Assembly (NCBI GenBank): GCA_002435705.1
Contig: DIVA01000052.1
Coordinates: 136,961 to 200,960 of the forward strand
Direction: 5' to 3'
DNA length: 64,000 nucleotides
From: Bacteriovoracaceae bacterium UBA6144
GTDB lineage: Bacteria > Bdellovibrionota > Bacteriovoracia > Bacteriovoracales > Bacteriovoracaceae
Shown here piece by piece: positions 1 to 9,136 of the stretch. Each line of letters opens with the position of its first letter. Within the stretch, counting starts at the first letter, position 1. The notes under the pieces are model-generated. The model did not search any database, was not told where the DNA came from, and saw nothing but the letters and a program-made list of their open reading frames with translations. Made by a program: the position numbers and the translations under genes.

Positions 1-1154
1 AAATGTTTAACTCTTTTGGTTCTGCTAACATCCTTTATGTCAAACTATTTGCATGGTTACCAAGAAAACTATCAAGACCCCAAGGAGGACAGGGGTATTT
101 TTCAACAGCTGTACCAGGGGGACGCGACGAAGATTGTAAATTTCTATAGTGTAAAAAATCTAGATTATATTTATACCTCATATACTTCAATGCTCAAGTC
201 TATTCCCAAGGAAAACTTTTCAATGCCGGGAGATCATGTCGAAAATTGCAAACGTTTTTTTTTAAGAGCAAGGCATGTCCGTTAAACCAAAAAGAATATT
301 ACTTAATATACAAATTTTATAATGAACCTAGCAATGATTCACCTGTTACGGGGGCATTGTTTTTAGGGAGTGACATAGATGGATACTCCAAAGATTTTGT
401 TGGAAAAAAAATCGTGTGGAAAAGCTTCAACTTTTCTTTTGATGGGAAAAGCCTCAAAAGTAAAAGCATAGCATTCCCTTTTGAAAAAACCTACGAGTAT
501 ACCTACCTAAAAGATGTTAAAAAGGTTTTAAATTCTCATGGGAATGAGGTTACTTGGATAAGGCTTATTGATACCCCAGAGGGAAGACCTGCCTGGTTTA
601 ATCTTAGTCAAGCTTTTGCTGATGAAATGGGAAATGTTGTAGAGAAATTTAGAAAAGAAAGCATGAAGATAGAAGGCCTAGAACACGGAAAAAATTTTTA
701 CATTTCTATGAATGATTTCAAGAGTAATACAATTGAAATTGAAATTATGGAAGAAGCTCGAAAGCCTAGCGACAAACCAAAACCTATGGATCATGCTTTA
801 GGATGGGTGAGAGGTAAATATTGTTTTGATAAAATTCAAAATGGCAGATTGTATTTTAGAGTTCAATACTTTCCAGGAATTGAAAAAGGCTTATCAACAG
901 ATCCAAAAATTTTGTCCGGTTATGAATATCTAGAAAAAAAATACAAAGACATGCCTGATCAAGTTTACTCAATAAACTTAGATGAATACTTGAAAAAGGG
1001 ATTTTTACGCTTCGTAAAGCCTGGAATTTATAAATGTAGTTTTGATTCACCACTTATGAATAAGGGGTTTGCGCTTTCAGATGAGGATAGGAAGAATGCA
1101 CCAACTCTACCTTTTCCATCTGATGGGCCATTTATAATGAATTACCCAGACTAG
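1..1154 (+). pseudogene. Secreted hypothetical protein, reading frame broken at a T9 tract
   Basis: The frame is open from base 1 and encodes a hydrophobic leader (KCLTLLVLLTSFMSNYLHG) typical of a signal peptide, so the start codon probably lies just outside the window. Near residue 85 the frame runs into a run of nine T (255-263) and stops at 285. A second frame, open through the same tract, continues to 1154, and joining the two gives a single protein of about 380 residues. A one-base indel in the homopolymer therefore explains the break; it may be a true mutation, a phase-variable switch or a sequencing error. I do not recognise the family. Base composition is clearly more AT-rich than in the genes that follow, which may indicate transfer. 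Confidence 0.6.
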
Positions 1155-1235
1155 CCGGTTAACCTCTCCCCACTTATTCTAGAACCTTTATGTTCACAGC
1201 CTGAGTTGATTTACCGAAAAGTTTGGACCTTTTTT

Positions 1236-1832
1236 TTAATTAACTCCAAACTGCCAAATAAATATCGCCACCACTCCGTAGAGAAGAATGTTGAACGCCG
1301 TCGTTACCCGCAGAATTTTAAGAAACTGAGGGTCCTCTTTACTGGCATACCAGATGGCCTTGTCACCTTTGGTTTTCTCACGCACGAGTTTTAAAAACGC
1401 ATAGGCATACCAAATTTCGACAGACAGAGAAATGACGAGTGCGATAGCGAAGGCCTGTACCCACCAAGCTGCAGAGATAAAACTTTGGTGGCCATAGACA
1501 TAAAAAAAGATAAGGCCTGCGAGCGTAAAAAAATCGTGACTGATGCCAATTTTAGGCGTCCAGTTTTTTGAAACAAAGAGCATGTACATTTCTGCTATTC
1601 CTCTGAGCCACATCGACAAACTCAAAAAGCCCCAGCCCCATAAAAAAGCATCGGGCCACTGATCTGTCAGAAGGGTGTAAGGAATGAAGAGGAACCAGAC
1701 ATAAATCGTCCAGTAAAGCCACAGACCTTTAGACGGAGCAATCGGCCCACCAAGGCGCTCGCCTTTGTTCTGTCTCCAAAAAATGGCAAAACCTAAAAGA
1801 GCACTAAGAATTGTTCCAATCATTAATGTCAT
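1236..1832 (-). CDS. Integral membrane protein of unknown function
   Basis: A 198-residue protein dominated by hydrophobic, Trp/Tyr-rich segments, with about five or six membrane helices (near residues 4-20, 37-58, 63-85, 100-118, 121-142 and 172-194). A more polar loop with charged residues (KTKGDKAIW) lies before the last helix. No catalytic motif or known family is visible. The start at 1832 has a GGGG-rich stretch a few bases upstream; a second ATG at 1823 is also possible. It is transcribed divergently from the ligase gene that begins at 1870, with only 37 bp between them, so the two promoters must be close together or overlap. Confidence 0.75.
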   Translation of the reverse strand: MTLMIGTILSALLGFAIFWRQNKGERLGGPIAPSKGLWLYWTIYVWFLFIPYTLLTDQWPDAFLWGWGFLSLSMWLRGIAEMYMLFVSKNWTPKIGISHDFFTLAGLIFFYVYGHQSFISAAWWVQAFAIALVISLSVEIWYAYAFLKLVREKTKGDKAIWYASKEDPQFLKILRVTTAFNILLYGVVAIFIWQFGVN

Positions 1833-1858
1833 CTATTCCCCACTGGTAAGCCTCGGTT

Positions 1859-1864
1859 TATGAT
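1859..1864 (+). promoter_or_regulatory. -10 hexamer TATGAT directly upstream of a start codon
   Basis: TATGAT ends five bases before the ATG at 1870, so transcription would begin at or next to the start codon. No Shine-Dalgarno sequence is visible, and the -35 region (around 1836-1841) is poor. It would drive the six-gene operon at 1870-10244 as a leaderless message. Confidence 0.4.
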
Positions 1865-1869
1865 GAGTT

Positions 1870-3435
1870 ATGCTAAAGGCACTGGTGCATTTTATTTTAA
1901 AGCTTTATTCCCAAAAAAAATATCACTCTTTTTTGGAAGCCCGCTCGCATGTATCAAAGACCCAAGCGCAAAAGCTCAAGCTTATTTTTCAGACACTCTC
2001 AAGCACACAGCATTATGCATCTTTGGTTGATGGAAAGGATCTGACTTATGATCAGTTCGCCAAGAGATGGCCTGTGACGACCTATGCGGATTATCAAAAC
2101 TTGATTGATCGGCAACGTGAAACGGAAGAGACCATTATCTCTTCTGTCCCTCAACGTTATCAGCCAACCAGTGGATCAACTAACCAGCGTAAGTGGATTC
2201 CTTACACCAAAGAATTTCTGCGTGAACTTGATCAAGCAAGCCTTGTCTGGTTGCACGATCTCTATCTGGAGCATCCAAAAATTCGCCGTGGTACTCATTA
2301 CTGGTCACTTTCGTGGCTGCCGAGTGACCTCAGGCATACCACCAGTAATGATGACTTAGACTATCTTGATGCCTTTACGAAAAATCTTTTGTCTCAAGTC
2401 ATGGCCGTGCCTCAAGCGGTACAGAATACGGCAAGTCTCGAGTCATCGTTGTTTGCTACAATCTGCTACTTAGTGGCGCGTGAGGATTTAAGTTTTGTGT
2501 TCGTGTGGTCTCCCACATTTTTTCTGAGTCTCTTGCAGGAGATTAGTCTTAAGAGAGATAAAATTGTTAAGACGCTTGAAACAGGAGAGTGGAGTGAGCA
2601 TGCGCTTGAGTTAGCTTCACTTTCAGCTCCAAGGTCAAAGGCCCAAGCTCAGTGCTTGAAGGATTTGAGCTTCTCTGCAGGATGGCCTCAAAAGCTATGG
2701 AGAGATTTGTCTCTTCTGAGTTGTTGGACCTCAGCTGATTCGGGGCAGTGGATCCCAAAAATTAAGACTCTCTGTCCAGAGCTTGAGATTCAAGGCAAAG
2801 GGCTCTTTGCGACTGAGGGCGTGGTGACGATTCCGGTGCAGGGTAAACTACACCTGAGTTTTCAGTCTCACTTCTACGAGTTCTTGTTGCAAGATGGCTC
2901 AATTAAGCTCGCCCATCAATTAGTGCCAGGTGAGAAGGCGCGCGTCTTAATCACGAGTAGTCATGGACTTGTTAGATACGATCTAGGGGATGAGCTTCGA
3001 GTGGTTGAAATGGTGGGCGAGTGTCCGGTGCTTGAATTTTTAGGTCGCGCTCTTACAGTTGATCTGGTGGGAGAAAAAATAAGCCATTCTTCTTTGCGAC
3101 TCATTTTGCAAGACTTTCGCTCCCACTTCAAGGTTCAAGCTTTAGGCTTTCTGGCGGGATTAAACCCCGAGCTTAACCAAGCCCAGTATGTCATAGTCAT
3201 CGAAAGTCCTCTGGAGCAGAGACATTCTGAGTGGCTCGAAACTAACCTGCGGCAACATCATCACTACGCTCTGGCCCGTGAGTTAGGGCAGCTTGCCAGT
3301 GCTCGGGTTATTTATACTGCCAATGGCCTTGGCTTTTTTGATGAGCTTATTAAACTATACGGATGGAATAAGGGAGACGTGAAATGGGAGACTGTACTTA
3401 AAGTTCCCACACTCACGATAAATATAAATGAGTGA
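1870..3435 (+). CDS. GH3-family acyl-acid amido synthetase-like (adenylating) enzyme
   Basis: A 521-residue member of the GH3 branch of the ANL adenylating superfamily. The ATP-binding P-loop-like motif TSGSTNQRKWIPYT is at about residues 100-113, and the later motif FATEGVVTIP and the segment LVRYDLGDELRVV match the order seen in GH3 proteins. Plant GH3 enzymes activate a carboxylic acid as an acyl-adenylate and conjugate it to an amino acid; the bacterial substrates are largely unknown. It is the first of six overlapping genes, and its end overlaps the Rieske oxygenase gene by 8 bp. The start at 1870 fits the expected N-terminus, since no earlier in-frame start is useful. The reaction type is well supported; the substrate is not. 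Confidence 0.85.
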   Translation: MLKALVHFILKLYSQKKYHSFLEARSHVSKTQAQKLKLIFQTLSSTQHYASLVDGKDLTYDQFAKRWPVTTYADYQNLIDRQRETEETIISSVPQRYQPTSGSTNQRKWIPYTKEFLRELDQASLVWLHDLYLEHPKIRRGTHYWSLSWLPSDLRHTTSNDDLDYLDAFTKNLLSQVMAVPQAVQNTASLESSLFATICYLVAREDLSFVFVWSPTFFLSLLQEISLKRDKIVKTLETGEWSEHALELASLSAPRSKAQAQCLKDLSFSAGWPQKLWRDLSLLSCWTSADSGQWIPKIKTLCPELEIQGKGLFATEGVVTIPVQGKLHLSFQSHFYEFLLQDGSIKLAHQLVPGEKARVLITSSHGLVRYDLGDELRVVEMVGECPVLEFLGRALTVDLVGEKISHSSLRLILQDFRSHFKVQALGFLAGLNPELNQAQYVIVIESPLEQRHSEWLETNLRQHHHYALARELGQLASARVIYTANGLGFFDELIKLYGWNKGDVKWETVLKVPTLTININE

Positions 3436-4489
3436 GTCATTAACAGAAAAAGATGGATTAATAAAAGAGAACTGGTATGTAGCCTGTCTGTCCTATGAAG
3501 TGGGTCAAGGTCAAGTCATTCAGCGGATTGTCTACGATCAGCCTTTGGCGATTTTTAGAACTCAGTCAGGTAAAGTTTCTATTTTACAAGATCGCTGCCT
3601 GCATCGCATGGCCTTGCTCTCCATGGGAGAGGTCAGAGGCGAGCATCTGACTTGTATGTACCACGGCTGGGAGTACAACCGTGAAGGGCAAGTGCAACGT
3701 ATCCCCTCTGAAGATCCCGAGTCCAAAGATCAAGCGCGCTACTGTCAGACGAAGATTTTCTCCTGTGAGCAAGATGGTGCTATCTGGGTGTGGATGGGCC
3801 AAGGAGAGCCATCTTCAGCTACCCCTCCATGGAGATTTCCCGAACGGAATAATCCGGAGTGGGAGAGCTACTTCATGATTACTGACTTTCCTAATGAAGT
3901 CACAAATCTGGCAGAGAATTTTATGGATGTGCCCCACACAGTGTATGTGCATCGCGGGTGGTTTCGAGATGAGCAAAAAGAGCGAAAAAAAATTCCTACC
4001 ACTGTTGAAGTAGGCCAAGGACGAGTGTTAGTCACGTACCATCAGGAAAAAGATGAATTCAGTTGGGGCGCGCGACTCCTGTTAAATCCTCATGGCGCCC
4101 CCATGAAGCACACGGATGAATTCATCTACCCCAATATCACCCGCGTCGACTATAGCTTTGGTTCCAACGGTTTTATCATCAACTCTCAGGGGACTCCTGT
4201 CTCTCACATGAACACACGCGTCTACACCTACATTGCTTATAAAATTCCAATCTTCAAAAAAATACTCAAACCAGTCTTTGGGTATTACACTCGTCAGGTG
4301 ATTGAGCAGGATGTGCTCATCATGCAAAACCAGGCCCGCTGTCTGAATCTGCATGACCAACAAAAATTCCACTCCACTGATTGTGATGAACTCCACGTCC
4401 AGATAGAGCGGCTACGCTATTACGGTAAGACAGGTCATCCTTTGCTAAAAACCTACGAATCAAAAAAAGAGATTTATTTTTGGATCTAA
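3428..4489 (+). CDS. Rieske-type non-heme iron oxygenase, alpha-subunit-like
   Basis: A 353-residue oxygenase. The N-terminal Rieske domain has its [2Fe-2S] ligands at C57, H59, C76 and H79 (CLH and CMYH motifs). The catalytic domain begins near residue 145 and holds the mononuclear iron facial-triad motif with N160, E163, D167, H170 and H175. Family members hydroxylate or O-demethylate aromatic and other hydrophobic substrates, using electrons from a separate reductase. No reductase gene lies beside it, but the RnfD-like membrane protein two genes downstream is a possible electron route (inference). The gene overlaps its neighbours by 8 and 10 bp, so all three are probably co-translated. Size and motifs resemble single-component vanillate demethylase or PaO-type alpha subunits; the substrate cannot be named. 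Confidence 0.9.
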   Translation: MSESLTEKDGLIKENWYVACLSYEVGQGQVIQRIVYDQPLAIFRTQSGKVSILQDRCLHRMALLSMGEVRGEHLTCMYHGWEYNREGQVQRIPSEDPESKDQARYCQTKIFSCEQDGAIWVWMGQGEPSSATPPWRFPERNNPEWESYFMITDFPNEVTNLAENFMDVPHTVYVHRGWFRDEQKERKKIPTTVEVGQGRVLVTYHQEKDEFSWGARLLLNPHGAPMKHTDEFIYPNITRVDYSFGSNGFIINSQGTPVSHMNTRVYTYIAYKIPIFKKILKPVFGYYTRQVIEQDVLIMQNQARCLNLHDQQKFHSTDCDELHVQIERLRYYGKTGHPLLKTYESKKEIYFWI

Positions 4490-5616
4490 TCTCTTTGCGT
4501 GATTTTACCTCAGGCTTTAAAGGTGTCTCGCTGGCCCGTGCGGAGGATTCTCAAGAGTTATGTGATTTCTTTGAAATGAAGCCCATGAAAGGGGAGAGTC
4601 TCATCCTCACCTATCTGCGAAGACCTGATTTTTTTGGTTTACTGCGTGCGCACAGTTCTCGCTTTTTCGTGCTGATCTTACGAAATCCTGAAGGAAAACT
4701 TATTGGTGCGGGCAGTATTGTCATCAGATCTGCGTATCATGAGGGAGCACTGATTGATGTAGCGTACTTGGGTGATTTACGTGTGATCAATCCTCGACAG
4801 TCGGCACGCGCATGGAGAGATTTTTATTTAGCACTTTTGAATAATCGCCAGCAGATTCAGGAACTCAAAGATTGTCGCTACTTCTATACATGCATCTTGG
4901 AAGACAATAAGCAGGCACAAAAAGCCTTGGAAACAAAATCTCCTTTGGGGTATCACCTTTTTGAGCGCTACCAGATGGTTAATGTTTTTTATAAAAAACC
5001 ATGGGCCAAAATTAATACTGCTCTCACTTGTGTGACTCATCCCTCGGATAAAAAAATTCTAGATTTTCTAAGATTAAATCCAAGACCTTTGGGATTTGAT
5101 TTTGAAGGATCTAAGCATCAGTGGCAGTGGCGTCAGTTAAACTGGCCTGGGTTTGAGAGCTATCCCAGTTTTGCCATCTTCCAAGGTGAAGAGATGGTGG
5201 CATTTACCAAATTATGGTCCCCCCGCTTAGTGAAAAAGATTCGCTTAGATCGTGTACCAGTCACGCTCAAAATACTTTTTAAGTTACTGTCACCTTGGAT
5301 TCGCTTACCTCAAAGCGGTGAAGAATTTCAGGTCGTGTATATGAGTCTACTCACGTTTAAAAACGGAATGGCCGAGCAGGTCAGACAGGAAGCCATGAGT
5401 CTTCTCTTACTTCATGCTTTAGATTGGAGTAAGAAGCAGGGATTCCATGCCCTGAGTTTTGCAGATTTTGAAGCTTTTTCACTTGAACCCTCTCTCTCTG
5501 GTTACCTTACTCATAAAACTCCTTTAAAATTATACTTTGTTGATCCCGCAAGAGATCCTATGACAGATTTTTTGCAAGCAGGTGCACCTTCAGGATTTGA
5601 AATGAGTTTAGTTTAA
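4480..5616 (+). CDS. GNAT-like acyltransferase, unknown substrate
   Basis: A 378-residue protein starting at a TTG that overlaps the end of the oxygenase gene by 10 bp; there is no ATG near this position. The segment from about residue 55 to 125 (LIGAGSIVIRS, then VAYLGDLRVINPRQSARAW) follows the GNAT pattern of a beta strand, the R/Q-x-x-G/A-like pyrophosphate loop and a helix. The C-terminal half repeats a looser version of the same fold, ending with a typical GNAT tail. GNAT enzymes transfer an acyl group from acyl-CoA to an amine. A role in modifying the product of the ligase/oxygenase operon is inferred from position only. The last base of its stop codon is the first base of the next start. 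Confidence 0.55.
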   Translation: MDLISLRDFTSGFKGVSLARAEDSQELCDFFEMKPMKGESLILTYLRRPDFFGLLRAHSSRFFVLILRNPEGKLIGAGSIVIRSAYHEGALIDVAYLGDLRVINPRQSARAWRDFYLALLNNRQQIQELKDCRYFYTCILEDNKQAQKALETKSPLGYHLFERYQMVNVFYKKPWAKINTALTCVTHPSDKKILDFLRLNPRPLGFDFEGSKHQWQWRQLNWPGFESYPSFAIFQGEEMVAFTKLWSPRLVKKIRLDRVPVTLKILFKLLSPWIRLPQSGEEFQVVYMSLLTFKNGMAEQVRQEAMSLLLLHALDWSKKQGFHALSFADFEAFSLEPSLSGYLTHKTPLKLYFVDPARDPMTDFLQAGAPSGFEMSLV

Positions 5617-8372
5617 TGACAACCATGGCGCTTCCCAAACCTTTTGCTCTCCCCCAATGGCGTGATCCGCGCTGGATGATTTTTAGCATTTTAGGGGGCT
5701 ATCTCATACTGGGCTTCACCCTTTTGGGTTTCAACCGCACACCTCTGCAGGCGATCATGACCACGCTTTGCTGCGGGCTGATGGAAATTATTTTTAGTCG
5801 GATCTTTCAAAAGCGCTGGGTTTTTCCTCTCTCAGCGATCATCACCTCACTCTCTCTTAGTATCCTTTTAAATTACTCTCATGATTACTGGCTACTTTTA
5901 GTGCCGGTGTTTTTTGCCATTGGCTCGAAGTATCTTTTTACCTTCAATGGCAAACACAACTATAACCCCGCTCAAGTGGCCGTCACCTTCTCTCTCATCT
6001 TTTGTGGCGACCTGATTACCTCTGCTCCTGCGTATCAGTGGTATGGGATGGAATCTATCAGTGTGCTGATCGTGGTGCTCGGGCTCTTCTTTGTGCTCCC
6101 GCAGATCAATCGTTTATATCTCGTGGGGACCTTTCTCATCGGCTACACACTGCAAACGCTCTTTCGTGCCTGGCTCATGCAGCACCATCTCCCTTTTGCC
6201 ACACTCTTTTTGGGATCCATTACTTCGCCGGCTTTTTTTCTTTTCACTTTTTTTATGATCACCGATCCGGCCACCTCGCCCAACCCCAAGCGGGAGCAGA
6301 TCAAAGCGGGTGCGCTCTTGGCGATTTTGGATTTGATTTTTCATATCCGTCAGAGCTACTACACCTTCTTCTACGCGGGCTTCACACTGCAGAGTTACCG
6401 GCTACTCAAAAACCACTTCTTTGCTTTGAAAGCCGAGGGCCCTAAAAGCTATTTCACCACGCGTTTTATTCAATCGGGCTACTACCAGCGCGTCCTAACT
6501 CTCGCTGCCATGGCCTTGGTCAGTGTCACCGCCTACACCCAGATCATCTATCCCACTCTCCCCAAGCAGAACCTGAGTTTTCATCTGGAAGAAATCGCTC
6601 CAGAAACATCTGGGCTTAAAACTGAGTTTGCCGACACACTTAAGCGCGTGGACTCGCGCTTGCACCACATTATCAAATGGATTCTCTCGGTCGGTGACTC
6701 TGTCGCCGTTGGGGACTTTGACAATGATGGTCTTCCGGATGTGTTTCTCACCAATATGCTCAAGCGCGATCAAGACCGCGCGAGTCTCTATCGTAACGTG
6801 GGTGGTTTTAAATTTGAAAAAGTGGCGCTGCCTGCGCTTGGTGATCGTTTCGTGAAGATTGAAACTAACGGTCTGCCCAGTAATGCCTTATTTGTCGACT
6901 TCGATAATGATGGCGATCAGGATCTTTTTATCATGGTGGCGTTTGGGACTCCGGTCATGCTCGAGAACCAGTTGGCGCAGACGCAAAAAGTTAGCTTCAT
7001 AGACGTCACAAAAAAGCTGGGTCTGGATGAGTATGTGAACGGGATTGCGGCGAATTTTGCGGACCTCGATGGGGACGGACGTCTTGATCTTATTGTGGGT
7101 CACGTGTGGCCGGCTTTTTTGCCAGACTATGAGACGCCACAAAAGCTTAACGTGTTTAAGCTCCCTGAGCCTGAGTATGAAGGCGATAAGCGCATGTTCA
7201 ATTTTATGCACTCGTCTTGGCACCTCTCCGACAATGGGGGAGTCAACGTCATCTATCGGCAAAAGGCAGAAGGTGGATTTGAGCGGCTTGACTCACAGGC
7301 AGTAGGCATACCTGAAAGTTTTTGGACTCTGGCGATTGGTACCGCCGATTTTAATCAAGACGGTCTGATCGATCTTTATATGGCCAATGATTTTAGCCCA
7401 GATAATTTTTATTTGAACCTGGGTGGAATGAAATTTAAAAAAATTGAAGGAAAGCATTTTGGTGACCTCGGGCTTGATACCTACAAAGGCATGAATGCCT
7501 CGGTGGAAGACGTGGACAATAACGGCTCACCTGATGTCTATGTCTCAAACGTCCATCATGAGATGCAAGCTGAGGGAAGTCTCTTTTGGTTTTTTGCGAT
7601 GAAAGATGGCAAGCTAACTTTTAAAGACCGTGCCACTGAGTTGGGAGCTTTGAATGAGAATCGTTTTGGCTGGGGAGCGAGCTTTCTAGACATCAACAAC
7701 GATGGTCGCCTTGATCTTATTCAGGCCAATGGCATGGTGGATGACACCCCTGATAAGATTTTTGAGAAGTGTAAGGATTATTGGTACACCAACGAAAAGA
7801 TCGCCCGTTCACCCCCTGAGATTCATCGCTACATTCACTACTGGGGTGACATCCGCGGCTACTGCATCTATCCCAATGAGCCTAATCGTCTTTATCTCAA
7901 TACGGGAAGAAGTGATAACCAAATGTTTGTTGATGTGGCTTCCTACGCAGGGCTCACCCAGTTAAAAAATTCCCGTGGAGTGGCGTCGGCAGATTTTAAT
8001 AATGATGGTCGTATGGACGTGATTATTTCCAATCAATTCCGTGATGCTGACCTCTTAAGAAATGTGCCTCGCGGTGAGGAGCAACACTCTTGGATCGGCT
8101 TTGCTTTGGAGTCTAAGAATGCCGCCTGTAACAGTCAAGGTTTAGGCAGTCTCATCAGTCTCACTTTGCGTGAGACGGATGGGAGCGAGAGAAAAATCTT
8201 TAAAGAGCTTAAGCTTGCCAACGGTTTTAGTGCTCAGAATGAGGTCCGCGCTCACTTTGGGCTGGGGTCGCATCAGGGTGTACTTGAGGTGAGTGTAAAT
8301 TGGTGCCAAAAGTTTCAGCGGACCTATGAGTTTAGTGAGTTTAATCGGTATGAAAGGCTGGTGCTTCCGTGA
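5616..8372 (+). CDS. RnfD/NqrB-like membrane domain fused to VCBS repeats and ASPIC/UnbV domain
   Basis: A 918-residue fusion. Residues 1-310 form a polytopic membrane domain resembling RnfD/NqrB, with the signatures KHNYNPAQVAV near residue 114 and FFMITDPATSPNPKRE near 212. The SGAT flavinylation motif of true RnfD/NqrB is not visible. From about 340 to 810 there are seven Asp-rich calcium-loop repeats of the FG-GAP/VCBS type (for example DFDNDGLPD, DLDGDGRLD and DINNDGRLD), which form beta-propellers outside the cytoplasm. The end (about 830-918) matches ASPIC/UnbV, with NAACNSQGLGS and HFGLGS. In RnfD/NqrB complexes the membrane domain carries electrons across the membrane, so an electron-transfer role for the operon is plausible but inferred. 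Confidence 0.8.
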   Translation: MTTMALPKPFALPQWRDPRWMIFSILGGYLILGFTLLGFNRTPLQAIMTTLCCGLMEIIFSRIFQKRWVFPLSAIITSLSLSILLNYSHDYWLLLVPVFFAIGSKYLFTFNGKHNYNPAQVAVTFSLIFCGDLITSAPAYQWYGMESISVLIVVLGLFFVLPQINRLYLVGTFLIGYTLQTLFRAWLMQHHLPFATLFLGSITSPAFFLFTFFMITDPATSPNPKREQIKAGALLAILDLIFHIRQSYYTFFYAGFTLQSYRLLKNHFFALKAEGPKSYFTTRFIQSGYYQRVLTLAAMALVSVTAYTQIIYPTLPKQNLSFHLEEIAPETSGLKTEFADTLKRVDSRLHHIIKWILSVGDSVAVGDFDNDGLPDVFLTNMLKRDQDRASLYRNVGGFKFEKVALPALGDRFVKIETNGLPSNALFVDFDNDGDQDLFIMVAFGTPVMLENQLAQTQKVSFIDVTKKLGLDEYVNGIAANFADLDGDGRLDLIVGHVWPAFLPDYETPQKLNVFKLPEPEYEGDKRMFNFMHSSWHLSDNGGVNVIYRQKAEGGFERLDSQAVGIPESFWTLAIGTADFNQDGLIDLYMANDFSPDNFYLNLGGMKFKKIEGKHFGDLGLDTYKGMNASVEDVDNNGSPDVYVSNVHHEMQAEGSLFWFFAMKDGKLTFKDRATELGALNENRFGWGASFLDINNDGRLDLIQANGMVDDTPDKIFEKCKDYWYTNEKIARSPPEIHRYIHYWGDIRGYCIYPNEPNRLYLNTGRSDNQMFVDVASYAGLTQLKNSRGVASADFNNDGRMDVIISNQFRDADLLRNVPRGEEQHSWIGFALESKNAACNSQGLGSLISLTLRETDGSERKIFKELKLANGFSAQNEVRAHFGLGSHQGVLEVSVNWCQKFQRTYEFSEFNRYERLVLP

Positions 8373-9136
8373 GTCGCCTCAATTTTAAAATTGAATCCAT
8401 TAAAGATGTCAAACAAACTGATATTGAACGGATGCAAAAACTTTTCTTAAACTATTATGACCTTCCAAATCCAGATGATTTCTTCAGAGACTTTCAAAAA
8501 AAAGATCATGTGATTATTCTGCGTGATAAAAGATCTGGTGAGATTCAAGGATTCTCTACTCAGAAAATTATTACTCACAACATTCAGGGACGTGTGTACC
8601 AGGGAGTCTTTAGCGGAGATACATTGGTGGACAAAAATTACTGGGGCGATCCTGCTTTGGGATTTGGTTTTTTTTGCTATCTCATGAAAATAAATTTAAG
8701 ACATCCCACCCAAAAGCTTTATTGGCATCTTATCTCTAAAGGCTATAAGACCTATCTGCTCCTGACGAATAATTTTGACTCCTATTACCCGCGCTATGAT
8801 CTTGTGACACCTGCTTTTGAGCAGGCCCTCATAGAGAGCTTCTCACAACAGCTTTATCCGCAAGAGTTTAAAAAGGATTTGGGTCTTCTGATTTTTGATG
8901 GTCCCCATGAGCGACTCAAAGCGGAGGTGGCACCCATCACGCAAGAGTTGCGCGAGAAGAATCCAAAAATTGATTTTTTTGCCACTCGTAACCCTCACTG
9001 GGAGCGAGGAGACGAACTAGTGTGTCTAGGAGAATTCCATTTGCTCTTACCTTTGATCCATGCCAAAAAAGTCCTGAGTAAAAACTTTAAAAAGCTCTTA
9101 GGGATCAAGCATGGGGCAACACTTCCTTCTCGCTAA
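8369..9136 (+). CDS. GNAT-like protein of unknown function
   Basis: A 255-residue protein that starts at GTG inside the GTGA shared with the previous stop codon (4 bp overlap). The central region (GVFSGDTLVDKNYWGDPALGFGFF, described here by its positions of about 79-102, followed by HLISKGYKTYLLLTNNF) suggests an acyl-CoA N-acyltransferase core with the usual aromatic, Gly-rich loop, but no catalytic residue can be named. There is no signal peptide or membrane segment. It is the fifth gene of the coupled operon and overlaps the photolyase-like gene by 26 bp. Function is unknown; acyl transfer to an operon product is a guess from fold resemblance and position. Confidence 0.5.
   Translation: MSRLNFKIESIKDVKQTDIERMQKLFLNYYDLPNPDDFFRDFQKKDHVIILRDKRSGEIQGFSTQKIITHNIQGRVYQGVFSGDTLVDKNYWGDPALGFGFFCYLMKINLRHPTQKLYWHLISKGYKTYLLLTNNFDSYYPRYDLVTPAFEQALIESFSQQLYPQEFKKDLGLLIFDGPHERLKAEVAPITQELREKNPKIDFFATRNPHWERGDELVCLGEFHLLLPLIHAKKVLSKNFKKLLGIKHGATLPSR

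Noticed and set aside
1220..1252. 8-bp inverted repeat AGTTTGGA/TCCAAACT with a T8 run inside
   Set aside because: The T-run lies in the loop rather than after the stem, and the repeat overlaps the end of the membrane protein gene, so it does not work as a terminator.
6002..6445. 147-residue plus-strand open frame
   Set aside because: Overlapping frame of the RnfD-VCBS gene; the main frame carries all motifs.
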